64,000 bases of DNA from Bacteroidetes bacterium GWF2_33_38 (GCA_001769505.1 MEOF01000018.1:1-64000), one strand, 5' to 3'. Counted from the first letter of the stretch, positions 9,072 to 17,623 are shown. Numbers and translations are program-made. Notes: generated by a model not told the origin, from the letters alone.

Positions 9072-9870
9072 AATCATTAGCATATTAATCTTGTTTTTGT
9101 TTGTTTCGGCTAACGATTTTGAGAAAAAATCAGAAATAAAATTCGAAGGACAATATTTTACCACCGATAAATTGGGGTTTATTTATGTGGTAAATAAAGA
9201 ATCAATCAAAAAATATACGCCGGAAGGAATCTTAAAACACACGTACAGCAATGCTAAGTACAGCGAAATTTCATCAATCGATGCTACAAATCCAATGCGA
9301 ATTCTTGTATTTTACAAAGAGTTTAATCAAGTTTTGTTTTTAGACAATACGCTTTCAGAAATTCGGAGTGCAATTAGTTTAGATGACCTAAATGTTGAAT
9401 CTCCAGAACTTGTTTGTTCTTCATACGATTCTGGTTTTTGGGTTTTTAATGGATTTACGAAACAACTTTTATACTTCAACAACAACCTGCAGCTTATTCA
9501 CAAAGGAGTAGAGATTGGCTCAATGCTTAAAGAAAATAGCTTGCCGACTTTTATAATCGAAAAGAACAACCAAGTTTTTTTAAATATGTCGAATCAAGAA
9601 ACGTTTGTTTTCGACCGCTTTGGCAATTTCAAATCTATTATTTACGCCGATATTGCGAAAGATTTTCAGGTAATCGACAATAATTTATATTTCTTCTCAA
9701 ATCAACATTTAATAAAACTTGACCATGTGCTACTAAAAACAGATACGTTAAATATTCCGATTATTGAAAATCCAATTGCTCTGCGTATAGAGTCAAATTA
9801 TCTTTTTTTAGCAAATACAAACAGCATTTTTGTATTTCAAAATCTTTCCGCATTGAATAAATCAGAATAA
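9064..9870 (+). CDS. Predicted secreted/periplasmic beta-propeller-like protein of unknown function
   Basis: 268 residues with an N-terminal hydrophobic segment (IISILILFLFVSA) that looks like a signal peptide without a lipobox cysteine. The rest is rich in beta-strand patterns with repeats such as GFIYVVNKESIKKYTPEG and GFWVFNGFTKQLLYFN, typical of a small six-bladed propeller. No catalytic residues are recognised. The start overlaps the GH3-family gene by 8 bp in another frame, so the pair is probably one transcript. The function is not known; a link with the GH3 reaction is only inferred from coupling. Confidence 0.6.
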   Translation: MIKIISILILFLFVSANDFEKKSEIKFEGQYFTTDKLGFIYVVNKESIKKYTPEGILKHTYSNAKYSEISSIDATNPMRILVFYKEFNQVLFLDNTLSEIRSAISLDDLNVESPELVCSSYDSGFWVFNGFTKQLLYFNNNLQLIHKGVEIGSMLKENSLPTFIIEKNNQVFLNMSNQETFVFDRFGNFKSIIYADIAKDFQVIDNNLYFFSNQHLIKLDHVLLKTDTLNIPIIENPIALRIESNYLFLANTNSIFVFQNLSALNKSE

Positions 9871-9934
9871 TCAAAGAGCGAGGCAAAAGAAAGTTGGATT
9901 TATGCATTCATCGAAGTCTTTATTATGAAGAGCA

Positions 9935-10049
9935 GTGTGAAATGCGAAGCATTCACGAAAACCACAACATAATAATTTTGAGAAATCGAGAGGTTCACGT
10001 ACAGTTCTGCGAGAGGTTTGGGGGTGAAACTCCCCTTTACCTACTCGAT
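9935..10049 (+). mobile_element. Degenerate group II intron 3' end (domains V-VI), copy 1
   Basis: The segment reads TTATTATGAAGAGCAGTGTG, then a hairpin (TGAAATGC GAA GCATTCA), then an insertion, then CGTACAGTTCTG, then GGGGGTGAAACTCCCC and CTACTCGAT. The order and end match group II domain V, domain VI and an AY-type 3' splice end. The domain V lower stem has an A-A mismatch where copy 2 has C-G, a sign of decay. No reverse transcriptase or 5' end is present. The 3' end stops 1-2 bp from the stop codon of the minus-strand Bro-N gene. Confidence 0.65.
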
Positions 10050-10050
10050 A

Positions 10051-10887
10051 TTATTCTTTAGTCTTTGATTTCAGTCCTTTTTTCTTTGTTTCAGGTAAAT
10101 AGTTTTGTTTAGTTACAACTTTTTTTCCTGATTTAATTTCAAGTTGTTTTCTTGCATCTCCTGCTATTTTTCCACCAACTTTCGCAGCTTTCTTATTCTG
10201 TTCAAATCCTTTCGGGTTTGTATTTACAACAATTTCTTTTGTAGATGCTTCTCCGAGCATTGAAAAGATTAACTCAAGGTCAGTCATGTGGTCTCTCAAG
10301 TTTTGACTTTTAAGTCCTTTCAAGTGCTTGTGCTGAGAGGGAGTTAGACCAAAAGTTGCTTTGGAGATTTCTGCTGTAAGAATTGAGTATTCAATTTGTT
10401 CTTTTATTCCATGATTATTCCATTCTTCGGTTAGTTCTTCTCGAATGGCAATACTTCGCATACGCTTTTCTATCCAATCATCAGGATAACCCTTTAGCTT
10501 GTATAGTTCACGTGTTCGCTGTGTGGCTAATTCTGGATTTTCAATTTCATCTAACCTGTCAGAACCAACTTGTGCCAACCATTGTTTAAAAGGTTCCGCT
10601 TTGGGTGATGGAATGGATTGTATTATTCTTAAAAGTCCTTTAGTATCTGATGCTTGCACTTTGCGTCTTTTGCCATCAGCAGCCTGCATTTCAACGAGGG
10701 TACAAATTGTACCCCAGTTCATTTTGAGCAACTCATCACGGCGAAGCATTTTTTTTAGATATTGCTTCACATCTGAACTGTCAGTCAATGCTTCTACTAC
10801 GTCTTGAACTGAAAAGTACCACTTATTCTCTTTTTCGTTCCAAATCGACCTTATTTTCTTGCTTTCGAAGAGTTTTATATTGCTCAT
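10051..10887 (-). CDS. Bro-N domain (prophage antirepressor-like / DinD-like) protein
   Basis: 278 residues. The N-terminus has the Bro-N pattern FESKKIRSIWNEKENKWYFS..DVVEALTDS and a later QWLAQVG motif, as in phage antirepressors. The C-terminal half (SILTAEISKATFGLTPSQHK..KGL..NLRDHMTDLELIFSMLGEA) matches the DinD-like arm of this family. The tail is Lys-rich and may bind nucleic acid. Such genes are often carried on mobile elements. It lies between two group II intron relics and directly beside another accessory gene (TIR/SEFIR). Its role here is unknown. Confidence 0.75.
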   Translation of the reverse strand: MSNIKLFESKKIRSIWNEKENKWYFSVQDVVEALTDSSDVKQYLKKMLRRDELLKMNWGTICTLVEMQAADGKRRKVQASDTKGLLRIIQSIPSPKAEPFKQWLAQVGSDRLDEIENPELATQRTRELYKLKGYPDDWIEKRMRSIAIREELTEEWNNHGIKEQIEYSILTAEISKATFGLTPSQHKHLKGLKSQNLRDHMTDLELIFSMLGEASTKEIVVNTNPKGFEQNKKAAKVGGKIAGDARKQLEIKSGKKVVTKQNYLPETKKKGLKSKTKE

Positions 10888-10906
10888 ATCTCAATCGTCT
10901 TTACTA

Positions 10907-10914
10907 CAAAAATA
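10907..10914 (-). promoter_or_regulatory. Bacteroidota -7 element upstream of the Bro-N gene
   Basis: On the minus strand the sequence reads TATTTTTG, a match to TAnnTTTG. It lies 20 bp before the ATG at 10887. A TTAG at 20 bp upstream would be a weak -33 element. Confidence 0.4.
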
Positions 10915-10960
10915 ATAAATTATTCTTGGTAAAGCTAATCAGGGTTGTTGCTAACCATAA

Positions 10961-11090
10961 TCGTAGCCTTTATTATGAAGAGCCGTGTGAAATGCGAAGC
11001 ATTCACGAATACCACAACTGAGTAATCGAGAGGTTCAAGCACGGTTCTGAGAGAGGTTTAAGGGTGAAATTCCCCTTTTTCTACTCGATT
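10961..11090 (+). mobile_element. Group II intron 3' end relic (domains V-VI), copy 2
   Basis: GAGCCGTG pairs fully with CACGGTTC to give the domain V lower stem, with an AG bulge before CACGG. The upper hairpin TGAA(A)TGC-GAA-GCATTCA is intact. Between the hairpin and the bulge sits a ~32-nt insertion ending GAGGTTCA, at the same place as in copy 1. Domain VI-like AGGGTGAAATTCCCCT and the end CTACTCGATT follow. The 3' end is about 6 bp from the stop of the TIR/SEFIR gene on the other strand. No intron 5' part or reverse transcriptase is seen. Confidence 0.7.
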
Positions 11091-11095
11091 TTCAT

Positions 11096-12544
11096 TTAAC
11101 GTATTGTTCCAATTTTTTCAATTTCTATAAGATTGTAAATAGGAATTACTCTATCAAATGAACGGGAATACCCAATCCGATTTTGATTTTTGTCTGCTTC
11201 TTTGAAAGCTAAAAGTTTGTCTTGTAACCCTTTTACAGAATTAACACTAAAAAGAACTTTTACTTTTTCAAAGTGTCTTAATGATATTAGTCTAGAGATA
11301 ACTTCAAATTTACCGTTGTCTCTTGTTCTGTATACATAAGTTATGGGAAACCAATAAAGGTTTTCTAAAGAGGCAATGTAATAAATTAGTAAATCGGCAT
11401 TTATAATGTCATCTAAGCTCACATTTTCAGGCAATCGCTTTATTATTAGGTCTGCCATAGGACTGAAGTAGTCCTTTGAATATGTTTGTTTGTAGTATTG
11501 GTCAAATATTTCCACATAATTGTATAGTTCATTAAACCTTTGAACTTCTTTTTTATAATCATGTCTGCCTTGAAAGAAATAACCAGAGTATAATATTTCT
11601 TCAACAAACTTGTATTTTTCACTTTTCAGTCCAATAGCTATTGTGTAAAGAAACATCTCGTGAATGAAAAATCTAAAATTGTCAAATTCACTTGGTGACC
11701 AACTACTCCTACCATCTTGAGGGTCTTTAAGTATTGGTAGCTTTTCAAAGAATCTAATAAATATATCTATATCAAATTCAATTTCACTTTTCAATAGTTT
11801 GTCAAGAAATGCCACATAGTCATTTCTCAATGAAGTGTATGAAACAATATTGTCGTGAATCGCCTTACCAAACACAATTACATCCATTGTCGAAACAACA
11901 TTTGCAGAATACCCTTTTAGGTCATCAAAGAAATTGTCAAGGAACTCTCTAACAATTGAATTAATTCGCCTTGGTGATTTTGAAATTTGGTTGTCAAAAC
12001 TTCTAACAATGCTTGAAGTTTTGTGGGTCATTGGTGTTTCTTCAAAAAGGTAACTAGGTGCTTTCCCTATTTTGGGCTTACTGTATGCCGGTCTTTGATA
12101 AATGTTTCTTAATAAAGACTCATAATTTTCTTCAAATTTATCTTGTTCGGAAAGGTCAATATAAATTCTCCCTTCAAGGTAAGTTGGGACACATGCGTTT
12201 CCATTTTCATTTTTCTCTGAAACAATTGGAATAAATTTTTCTTGTGATACGTCACCGTATATTTTAGGACTTATTATTTGGGTTTCTGTGCCAACTCCAC
12301 CAGCTCTTTGTTCTGCCTTTTCCGAATATTTCTTGTCTAGGATTATTAAAACCTTTTGAATGTCTTTTGATTTGACCATCGTCTCCATAAAGTCGAATTT
12401 GTCTTGACCCTCTTTTAAATTCCATTTGTCTATTACAACATCAACTCCGTCTGAAACCAATCTTTCAGCAAGATTAATAACCCAATCTTCATGAACAGGA
12501 TTTGTCCAACTGTATGATATAAATATTTTAGGTGTTTCTGTCAT
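11096..12544 (-). CDS. TIR/SEFIR-domain protein, candidate anti-phage or stress NADase-type effector
   Basis: 482 residues. The N-terminal ~150 residues form a SEFIR/TIR-type domain: KIFISYSWTNPVHEDWVINL, LVSDGVDVVIDKWNLKEG, then KFDFMETMV, whose Glu sits where TIR enzymes carry the catalytic glutamate, and KVLIILDKKYSEKA. The remaining ~330 residues are largely helical and unrecognised. In bacteria, TIR and SEFIR proteins act as NAD-degrading or signalling effectors in phage defence (family knowledge); that role is inferred here. No obvious partner sensor gene lies next to it, unless the Bro-N protein plays a part. The promoter region is a repeat shared with a gene 44 kb away. Confidence 0.75.
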   Translation of the reverse strand: MTETPKIFISYSWTNPVHEDWVINLAERLVSDGVDVVIDKWNLKEGQDKFDFMETMVKSKDIQKVLIILDKKYSEKAEQRAGGVGTETQIISPKIYGDVSQEKFIPIVSEKNENGNACVPTYLEGRIYIDLSEQDKFEENYESLLRNIYQRPAYSKPKIGKAPSYLFEETPMTHKTSSIVRSFDNQISKSPRRINSIVREFLDNFFDDLKGYSANVVSTMDVIVFGKAIHDNIVSYTSLRNDYVAFLDKLLKSEIEFDIDIFIRFFEKLPILKDPQDGRSSWSPSEFDNFRFFIHEMFLYTIAIGLKSEKYKFVEEILYSGYFFQGRHDYKKEVQRFNELYNYVEIFDQYYKQTYSKDYFSPMADLIIKRLPENVSLDDIINADLLIYYIASLENLYWFPITYVYRTRDNGKFEVISRLISLRHFEKVKVLFSVNSVKGLQDKLLAFKEADKNQNRIGYSRSFDRVIPIYNLIEIEKIGTIR

Positions 12545-12570
12545 TTTGTTGTGTTTAAAAATTGCCTACA

Positions 12571-12714
12571 ACATAATAGAGTTTAATTAATTCGATTTCA
12601 AACAAAAGTAACAATAAATGAGAATCTTTCAAAAGACGAATAATGATAATCAGAGGTATAAGATTATGATTGATAAAACTGAGTTGGACTATGTCGCTAT
12701 GGGCATTCTATTTT
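12571..12714. repeat. ~144-bp promoter-bearing repeat module, copy 1
   Basis: This segment is nearly identical to 57191-57333 (143 bp), with only scattered differences over the whole length. Both copies lie just upstream of a minus-strand accessory gene at almost the same distance (27 and 29 bp). Each carries the same promoter and the start of a small plus-strand reading frame. Sequence similarity stops at CTATTTT. At the second site the ~150-bp hairpin module follows immediately, while here unrelated sequence follows. Confidence 0.85.
12603..12633 (-). promoter_or_regulatory. Consensus Bacteroidota promoter for the TIR/SEFIR gene
   Basis: On the minus strand TTTG (12633-12630) is followed after exactly 19 bp by TACTTTTG (12610-12603). 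This matches the TTTG-N19-TAnnTTTG promoter of the Bacteroidota primary sigma factor. The leader to the ATG at 12544 would be about 50 nt. The same promoter with the same spacing is present at 57222-57252. Confidence 0.7.
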
Positions 12715-12773
12715 GTGCTGTAATTCAATATTTTATATCATCGCAATTTTATTCCAAACAAGATTATAATTGA
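12666..12773 (+). CDS. Possible small membrane peptide (35 aa) in the repeat module
   Basis: The frame begins MIDKTELDYVAMGILF and continues CAVIQYFISS to a TGA at 12771-12773. It has one likely membrane span. The first 16 residues are identical to a 41-residue frame in the second repeat copy (57285-57410), after which the two differ. AGAGG lies about 12 bp upstream. The conservation may simply reflect DNA repeat identity, so translation is unproven. It is divergent from the TIR/SEFIR gene. Confidence 0.25.
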   Translation: MIDKTELDYVAMGILFCAVIQYFISSQFYSKQDYN

Positions 12774-12826
12774 TTATCCGCTTATTTGATCGTATTTTAA
12801 CTCAAATAGCAGATTAGTCGGATAAT
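12773..12826. repeat. Imperfect inverted repeat
   Basis: ATTATCCG pairs with CGGATAAT, and inside it TTATTTGA pairs with TCAAATA(G). The hairpin arms enclose about 12 nt. It sits between the TIR/SEFIR promoter module and the UspA terminator, in a gene-free stretch of about 345 bp that otherwise holds only those elements. Confidence 0.5.
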
Positions 12827-12833
12827 AGTGTAA

Positions 12834-12867
12834 AAAAATCCGGTGTCTCGCAAGACATCGGATTTTT
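12834..12867 (-). terminator. Rho-independent terminator of the uspA-like gene
   Basis: AAAAATCCGgTGTCT-cgca-AGACAtCGGATTTTT forms a strong stem flanked by A and T runs, so it can act on both strands. It lies 23 bp after the stop of the universal stress protein gene. Confidence 0.85.
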
Positions 12868-12889
12868 CTGTATTAAAAATTCGTGGGGA

Positions 12890-13708
12890 CTAGTTAAATC
12901 CTCCAAATTTTCTTAAATCTTCTCTAGGGTTAACACACATTACCGAAACTTTTGCCGTATTTGCAATAATTTTTTGTTCGTGTGCTCCAAGCAAATAGTC
13001 ATTAAATCCGATGTCTTTGGTTGTCATAATCAACACTAAATCGGCATTGATTTTCTCGGCAAAATCAATTGTAGCTTGAGGAAAGTCAGAACCTTCGGCT
13101 GTAGAAATATCATAATCAATTCCTTTGCTATCGAGAATTTTTTTAGCAAATAATAAGTTGTTGTTTATTAATCGCTTCAAAGCCTCATCGTTAGTGTCGG
13201 GTCTGATTATTCTAACTTTTAATTTATAATACTTAGCCAAATAGTTAACCCAGTTCAATTTTTCTTTGTTCTCGGTTTTAAAATCTACTGGAAACACAAT
13301 GTTTTCGTATTTTTCGTTTTGAGGTGGGGCTTGAACTACCACAAACGGAACTTTAGAACTTACAATAACTTTAAGAGCCCAACTGCCGGTTAGCTTCTGC
13401 ATACCTCGAATTCCGTGTGTTCCCATCAAAACTAAGTTTGCCCCAATATCAGAAGCTGTTTCAGATATTGTTGTAAAAATAGTTCCTTCTTTTACGATTG
13501 GCTCTGGTCTTCTTCCGTACTTTTTAAATGCCTCATCAGCAACATGATTCAACTTTTTTGAAGCCTCTTCAATCTCCTTACTTTTTTTCACTATGTGTAT
13601 CAAAGCTATTTCGTTATCGGTAATAGCTGCGAATTTATTTGCATGAGCTAAGGCGTACTCTGAAAGGTCTGTAAAATCCCAAGTAACTAAAATTTTATTT
13701 TTTTCCAT
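12890..13708 (-). CDS. Tandem-domain universal stress protein (UspA family)
   Basis: 272 residues made of two Usp domains. The first (residues 1-~148) starts KILVTWDFTDLSEYALAHAN and has the nucleotide-binding loop LVLMGTHGIRGMQKLTGSWALKVI. The second starts NIVFPVDFKTENKEKLNW and ends LVLIMTTKDIG..DYLLGAHEQKII. In UspA proteins the G-2x-G-9x-G(S/T) loop binds ATP; the first domain retains a GTHG-like form, the second is divergent. It is divergent from the adenylate cyclase-HD gene, 75 bp away, and has its own terminator. It is probably a cytoplasmic stress protein. Confidence 0.9.
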   Translation of the reverse strand: MEKNKILVTWDFTDLSEYALAHANKFAAITDNEIALIHIVKKSKEIEEASKKLNHVADEAFKKYGRRPEPIVKEGTIFTTISETASDIGANLVLMGTHGIRGMQKLTGSWALKVIVSSKVPFVVVQAPPQNEKYENIVFPVDFKTENKEKLNWVNYLAKYYKLKVRIIRPDTNDEALKRLINNNLLFAKKILDSKGIDYDISTAEGSDFPQATIDFAEKINADLVLIMTTKDIGFNDYLLGAHEQKIIANTAKVSVMCVNPREDLRKFGGFN

Positions 13709-13783
13709 AAATATTAGTTTAATTTTGTAACATATTTACAACGCAAAATTAAGAATTAATTGCGTAATTTACGTAATCTTTTT

Positions 13784-16700
13784 ATGAGAAGCAACAATAT
13801 GTTTTCTAAATCCATATATTTTTTGATTAAAGGATTTTTTGCTTTTGCGATTACATTATTTGTGTACACGAATGCTTATTGCCAAAATATCGACAATGGG
13901 ATTCCTTTGATTACGAATATTCCACCCAAAATTTATGGATTTGAAAGTCAAAATTATTCGATTGCTCAAGATAAAAACGGAATAATTTATATTGGAAATT
14001 TAAGTGGGGTTATTGAATACGACGGTACATTTTGGAAATTAATAAAAGTAACAGGCATTCCCATTTTAAAAACGAACAACGAAGGGACAATCTTCGTTGG
14101 TGCATATAACGATTTTGGATATTTAGATCACGATTCGCTTAACCAAATTTGCTTTAAATCAATTCGGAAAAATATTAAGATTAAAAATTTTGGAGCGATA
14201 AATAAAATTGAAGCTATAGGGAATAATGTTTTTTTCTGTTCCGAAAATAGTATTTTTAAATATTCGATTTCTGATAAATCGATTGAACTCATAAATTCGA
14301 GTCCTAATTATATAAACATATTTAAAGCAAATAACGACCTTTTGGTTTACAAATACGGTTTTGGTTTATATAAGTATATCGATAATCGATTTAAACTTAT
14401 TCCGAATAGCGAATATTTTAAAAATGAGCCCATTATAGATATTATTTCGTATCGTAATTCCGATTTACTGATAAAAACTCAAAATCAAAAAAAGTTAATA
14501 CGATATAACTACAATTACATTCGAGAATTTGAATCTGACGTTGACGATTTTATTGCAGCTAACGAATTTGTAAAAGGAGTGCAGCTTTCAAACGGACAAA
14601 TTGCTCTTGCAACAAAAAGATGTGGCATTGCCATAATCGACCAGCAAGGAAAACTCATAAATATCATTAATACTCAAAACGGGCTTTACAACAACAATGT
14701 AAACGATTTGTTTATTGATAAAGCTAACAATCTATGGGTTGCATTAAGCAATGGTTTAAGCATAATAGAAACACCATCAAAAATTTCATTTTTTAACGAA
14801 ACAAGCGGTATTCAAGGGGGTATATATTCAATGACAAAAGTCAACGATATTCTATATGTAGCCACATCGCAAGGTGTGTTTAAATACGAAGGAAATGCTC
14901 AAAATTTATCATATAATTTATGCCAACCTCTTAGAGTTTTTAGTCCTATATCTAATATAAGTTGTCCATGTTATTCGTTTTATAAAATAAACGGAAGGTT
15001 ATATGTTACCAGCGATAATGGGGTGTACGAAATTACTGACAATCGAGCGGTGCTTGTTTTCGAAGGGCAATTAAGATCAATTCATCAACTCAAAAAAGAT
15101 TCAAACATTGCATTGTTTGGCATTAAAGATGGGTTATACATTATCACGGTTGATGAAAATGGAGTTTTTAGGAGTTCTACCAAAATCGACAATTTTAAAG
15201 AATACGCTAGAACTTTTGCCGAAGATGACGCTGGAAATATCTGGTTTGGAAGCGATTATGCAGGAATATACAAAATGAGATTAAACGAAAACGATATTTC
15301 AAAACCAGAAATAATAAAGTACAATCAACAACAGGGCTTACCCGACAATTTTGGTTGGATTGATGTTTACTCTTCTTCAAATGGCGTTTTGTTTTCTACC
15401 TACAAAGGCATTTACAGATTCAACTACAAAACCGAACGATTTTACATCGATACGTTAATCGGTTTCGATTTTTCGACTGCCGACAGATGGGTTTACCCTA
15501 TTGTGGAAGATAATAATAAGAATCTCTGGTTAAGTTCGGGTGAACATAATAAGTTTATGAAGCACACAGGAGTCGCTTATTTCAATAAAGCAAAAAAGAA
15601 ATATAATCTCGACCTTATACAATTTAGCAAACTAAGCAATTATACGATTGAGGCTATTTATCTTGATAAAGACTCTGTCGTTTGGCTTGGTGGCTTCGAC
15701 GGACTAATTCGATTTGATAAAAAAATTAATAACGAAACAACTCACGATTTCATTACGCTTATTCGAAAGATTATTATTCATAAAGATTCGCTAATCAGCA
15801 CTACGATAAACAAATCATTAGCCGATGTTTTATCTTATAATATCGACTCAGTAATTGTTGAAATTCCGTACAAATACAATTCCATCCGATTTGAATATAG
15901 TTCGCCAGAATATAGTGCCGATTCAAAAATTGGGTATGAATACATACTCGAGGGTTACGATGAAAATTATTCGGTTCTTAAAAATTCAAATGTAAAAGAA
16001 TATACTAATCTAACTGAAGGCGATTATACATTTAAAGTGAGGGCAAGAGATATTTATGGCAATATCTCAAAAGTCGCAATGTATAAATTTACAATACAAC
16101 CTCCACTTTATCGAACTTGGACAGCAATTATTATATACATTATTTTAATTGTCTTTATTATTTTGGTTTTCAATAACTGGAGAAGTTACTTTTTTGAAAA
16201 AGAAAAAAATAAACTCGATAAAATTATTACCGAAAAAACCGAAGATTTAGTCAAGCAAAAAGAAAGAGCCGAACAGCTTGTTAGCAATATTTTGCCACGA
16301 CAAACAGTCGAAGAGTTAAAATCGATGGGGCGTGCAAGTCGTAAAAAATACAAAATGGTAACCGTATTATTTTCTGATATTCAAGAGTTTACTCGTATTG
16401 CCGACACCATGAACCCCGATCAATTATTAGACGAATTAGACAAATATTTTTTACACTTCGATTCGGTTGTCGAAAAACTAAACATTGAAAAAATTAAGAC
16501 AATTGGCGATGCCTATATGTGTGCTGGAGGAATCCCTCAAAAAAATCGAACAAATCCTATTGATGTTGTGTTTTCGGCATTACAAATGCGACACTACTTA
16601 AACGATTTAAAAGAAAAAGAAGAAGATGTTTGGGATGTTAGAATTGGAATTCATACAGGTAGCGTAATTGCCGGAATTGTTGGAAGCAAAAAGTACACGT

Positions 16701-17533
16701 ACGATATTTGGGGCGACACAGTTAACATTGCAAGTCGAATGGAATCGCTCGGAAAACCTGGCGAAGTAAACATTTCAGAAACAACCTACGATTTAGTGAA
16801 AGAGTTCTTCGATTGTGAATTCAGAGGAAAAGTTCCTGTTAAATACAAAGGAGAAATGAAAATGTACTTCGTTAAAGGACTTAAACCTCAATTCTCAGAA
16901 AATAACGATGGAATAACGCCCAATAAAGATTTTATGATTAGGCTTCAACTCATTCGTTTCGACGACCTTGACGAACTAATTATGACTAAGTTGGAAAAAG
17001 GACTTTTGAAAACATTATACTATCACGATTTAAAACATACCATTGATGTTTGCACTCAAGTTGAAATTATCGGACGAATGGAACATGTAAGCGAAGAAGA
17101 AATGCTTTTATTGAAAACCGCTGCATTATTTCACGATACCGGATTTATTATTGGCTATGAAGACCATGAATTTTTAGGAATTAAAATGGCTCGAGATATT
17201 CTTCCCCAATTTTCATATACTGAAGACCAAATTAAAGCGATTTGTGATTTGATATATGTAACAAAACTGCCACCACAGCCACAAAATCTATTGGAGCAAA
17301 TTATTTGTGACGCCGATTTAGATTATTTAGGAAGAACAGATTTTATCCCAGTATCTCAAAAACTTTTCAGAGAGTTATTTGAGCGAAATAAAATTAAAAC
17401 TCTTGATGAGTGGAATAAAATGCAAATTAAATTTATATCTGAGCATCAGTACTTTACTGAGTCGGCTAGAAAAATGAGAAACGTCAATAAGCAAGAACAA
17501 TTAGATAAACTTCGAAATTTAACCAAAAATTAA
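13784..17533 (+). CDS. Periplasmic propeller sensor / class III adenylate cyclase / HD-domain fusion
   Basis: About 1249 residues from the ATG at 13784; an in-frame TTG at 13760 is less likely because a signal peptide (FAFAITLFVYTNAYCQ) follows the ATGs. Two-component-type propeller repeats (NLWVALSNGLSIIE, NIWFGSDYAGIYKM) fill the first ~650 residues, then a Y_Y_Y-like domain (YTFKVRARDIYGN). One membrane span follows near 780-800 (WTAIIIYIILIVFIILVF) with a short coiled segment. The cyclase domain (~857-1035) has metal-binding FSDIQEFT and GDAYMCAGG, adenine-selecting Lys and Asp in KIKTIGDAYM and YDIWGDTVNIASRME, so it should make cAMP. An HD domain (~1050-1240: YYHDLKHT, ALFHDTGF, DADLDYLG) follows. 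The fused HD domain might hydrolyse a nucleotide. Confidence 0.85.
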   Translation: MRSNNMFSKSIYFLIKGFFAFAITLFVYTNAYCQNIDNGIPLITNIPPKIYGFESQNYSIAQDKNGIIYIGNLSGVIEYDGTFWKLIKVTGIPILKTNNEGTIFVGAYNDFGYLDHDSLNQICFKSIRKNIKIKNFGAINKIEAIGNNVFFCSENSIFKYSISDKSIELINSSPNYINIFKANNDLLVYKYGFGLYKYIDNRFKLIPNSEYFKNEPIIDIISYRNSDLLIKTQNQKKLIRYNYNYIREFESDVDDFIAANEFVKGVQLSNGQIALATKRCGIAIIDQQGKLINIINTQNGLYNNNVNDLFIDKANNLWVALSNGLSIIETPSKISFFNETSGIQGGIYSMTKVNDILYVATSQGVFKYEGNAQNLSYNLCQPLRVFSPISNISCPCYSFYKINGRLYVTSDNGVYEITDNRAVLVFEGQLRSIHQLKKDSNIALFGIKDGLYIITVDENGVFRSSTKIDNFKEYARTFAEDDAGNIWFGSDYAGIYKMRLNENDISKPEIIKYNQQQGLPDNFGWIDVYSSSNGVLFSTYKGIYRFNYKTERFYIDTLIGFDFSTADRWVYPIVEDNNKNLWLSSGEHNKFMKHTGVAYFNKAKKKYNLDLIQFSKLSNYTIEAIYLDKDSVVWLGGFDGLIRFDKKINNETTHDFITLIRKIIIHKDSLISTTINKSLADVLSYNIDSVIVEIPYKYNSIRFEYSSPEYSADSKIGYEYILEGYDENYSVLKNSNVKEYTNLTEGDYTFKVRARDIYGNISKVAMYKFTIQPPLYRTWTAIIIYIILIVFIILVFNNWRSYFFEKEKNKLDKIITEKTEDLVKQKERAEQLVSNILPRQTVEELKSMGRASRKKYKMVTVLFSDIQEFTRIADTMNPDQLLDELDKYFLHFDSVVEKLNIEKIKTIGDAYMCAGGIPQKNRTNPIDVVFSALQMRHYLNDLKEKEEDVWDVRIGIHTGSVIAGIVGSKKYTYDIWGDTVNIASRMESLGKPGEVNISETTYDLVKEFFDCEFRGKVPVKYKGEMKMYFVKGLKPQFSENNDGITPNKDFMIRLQLIRFDDLDELIMTKLEKGLLKTLYYHDLKHTIDVCTQVEIIGRMEHVSEEEMLLLKTAALFHDTGFIIGYEDHEFLGIKMARDILPQFSYTEDQIKAICDLIYVTKLPPQPQNLLEQIICDADLDYLGRTDFIPVSQKLFRELFERNKIKTLDEWNKMQIKFISEHQYFTESARKMRNVNKQEQLDKLRNLTKN

Positions 17534-17623
17534 AATGTATTTAATAACATTTTCATTGAAAAGTCTATCTACTTTTCTTAATTTTGACAAAATATATATA
17601 CTTACACATCATAAAAGTCCATT

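Noticed and set aside
10383-10807. Plus-strand open frames opposite the Bro-N gene
   Set aside because: They lie entirely within the Bro-N coding region, overlap each other and show no motifs.
13760-13784. TTG at 13760 as start of the cyclase-HD protein
   Set aside because: It adds eight residues before an ATG and would displace the signal peptide; the ATG at 13784 (or 13799) is more likely.
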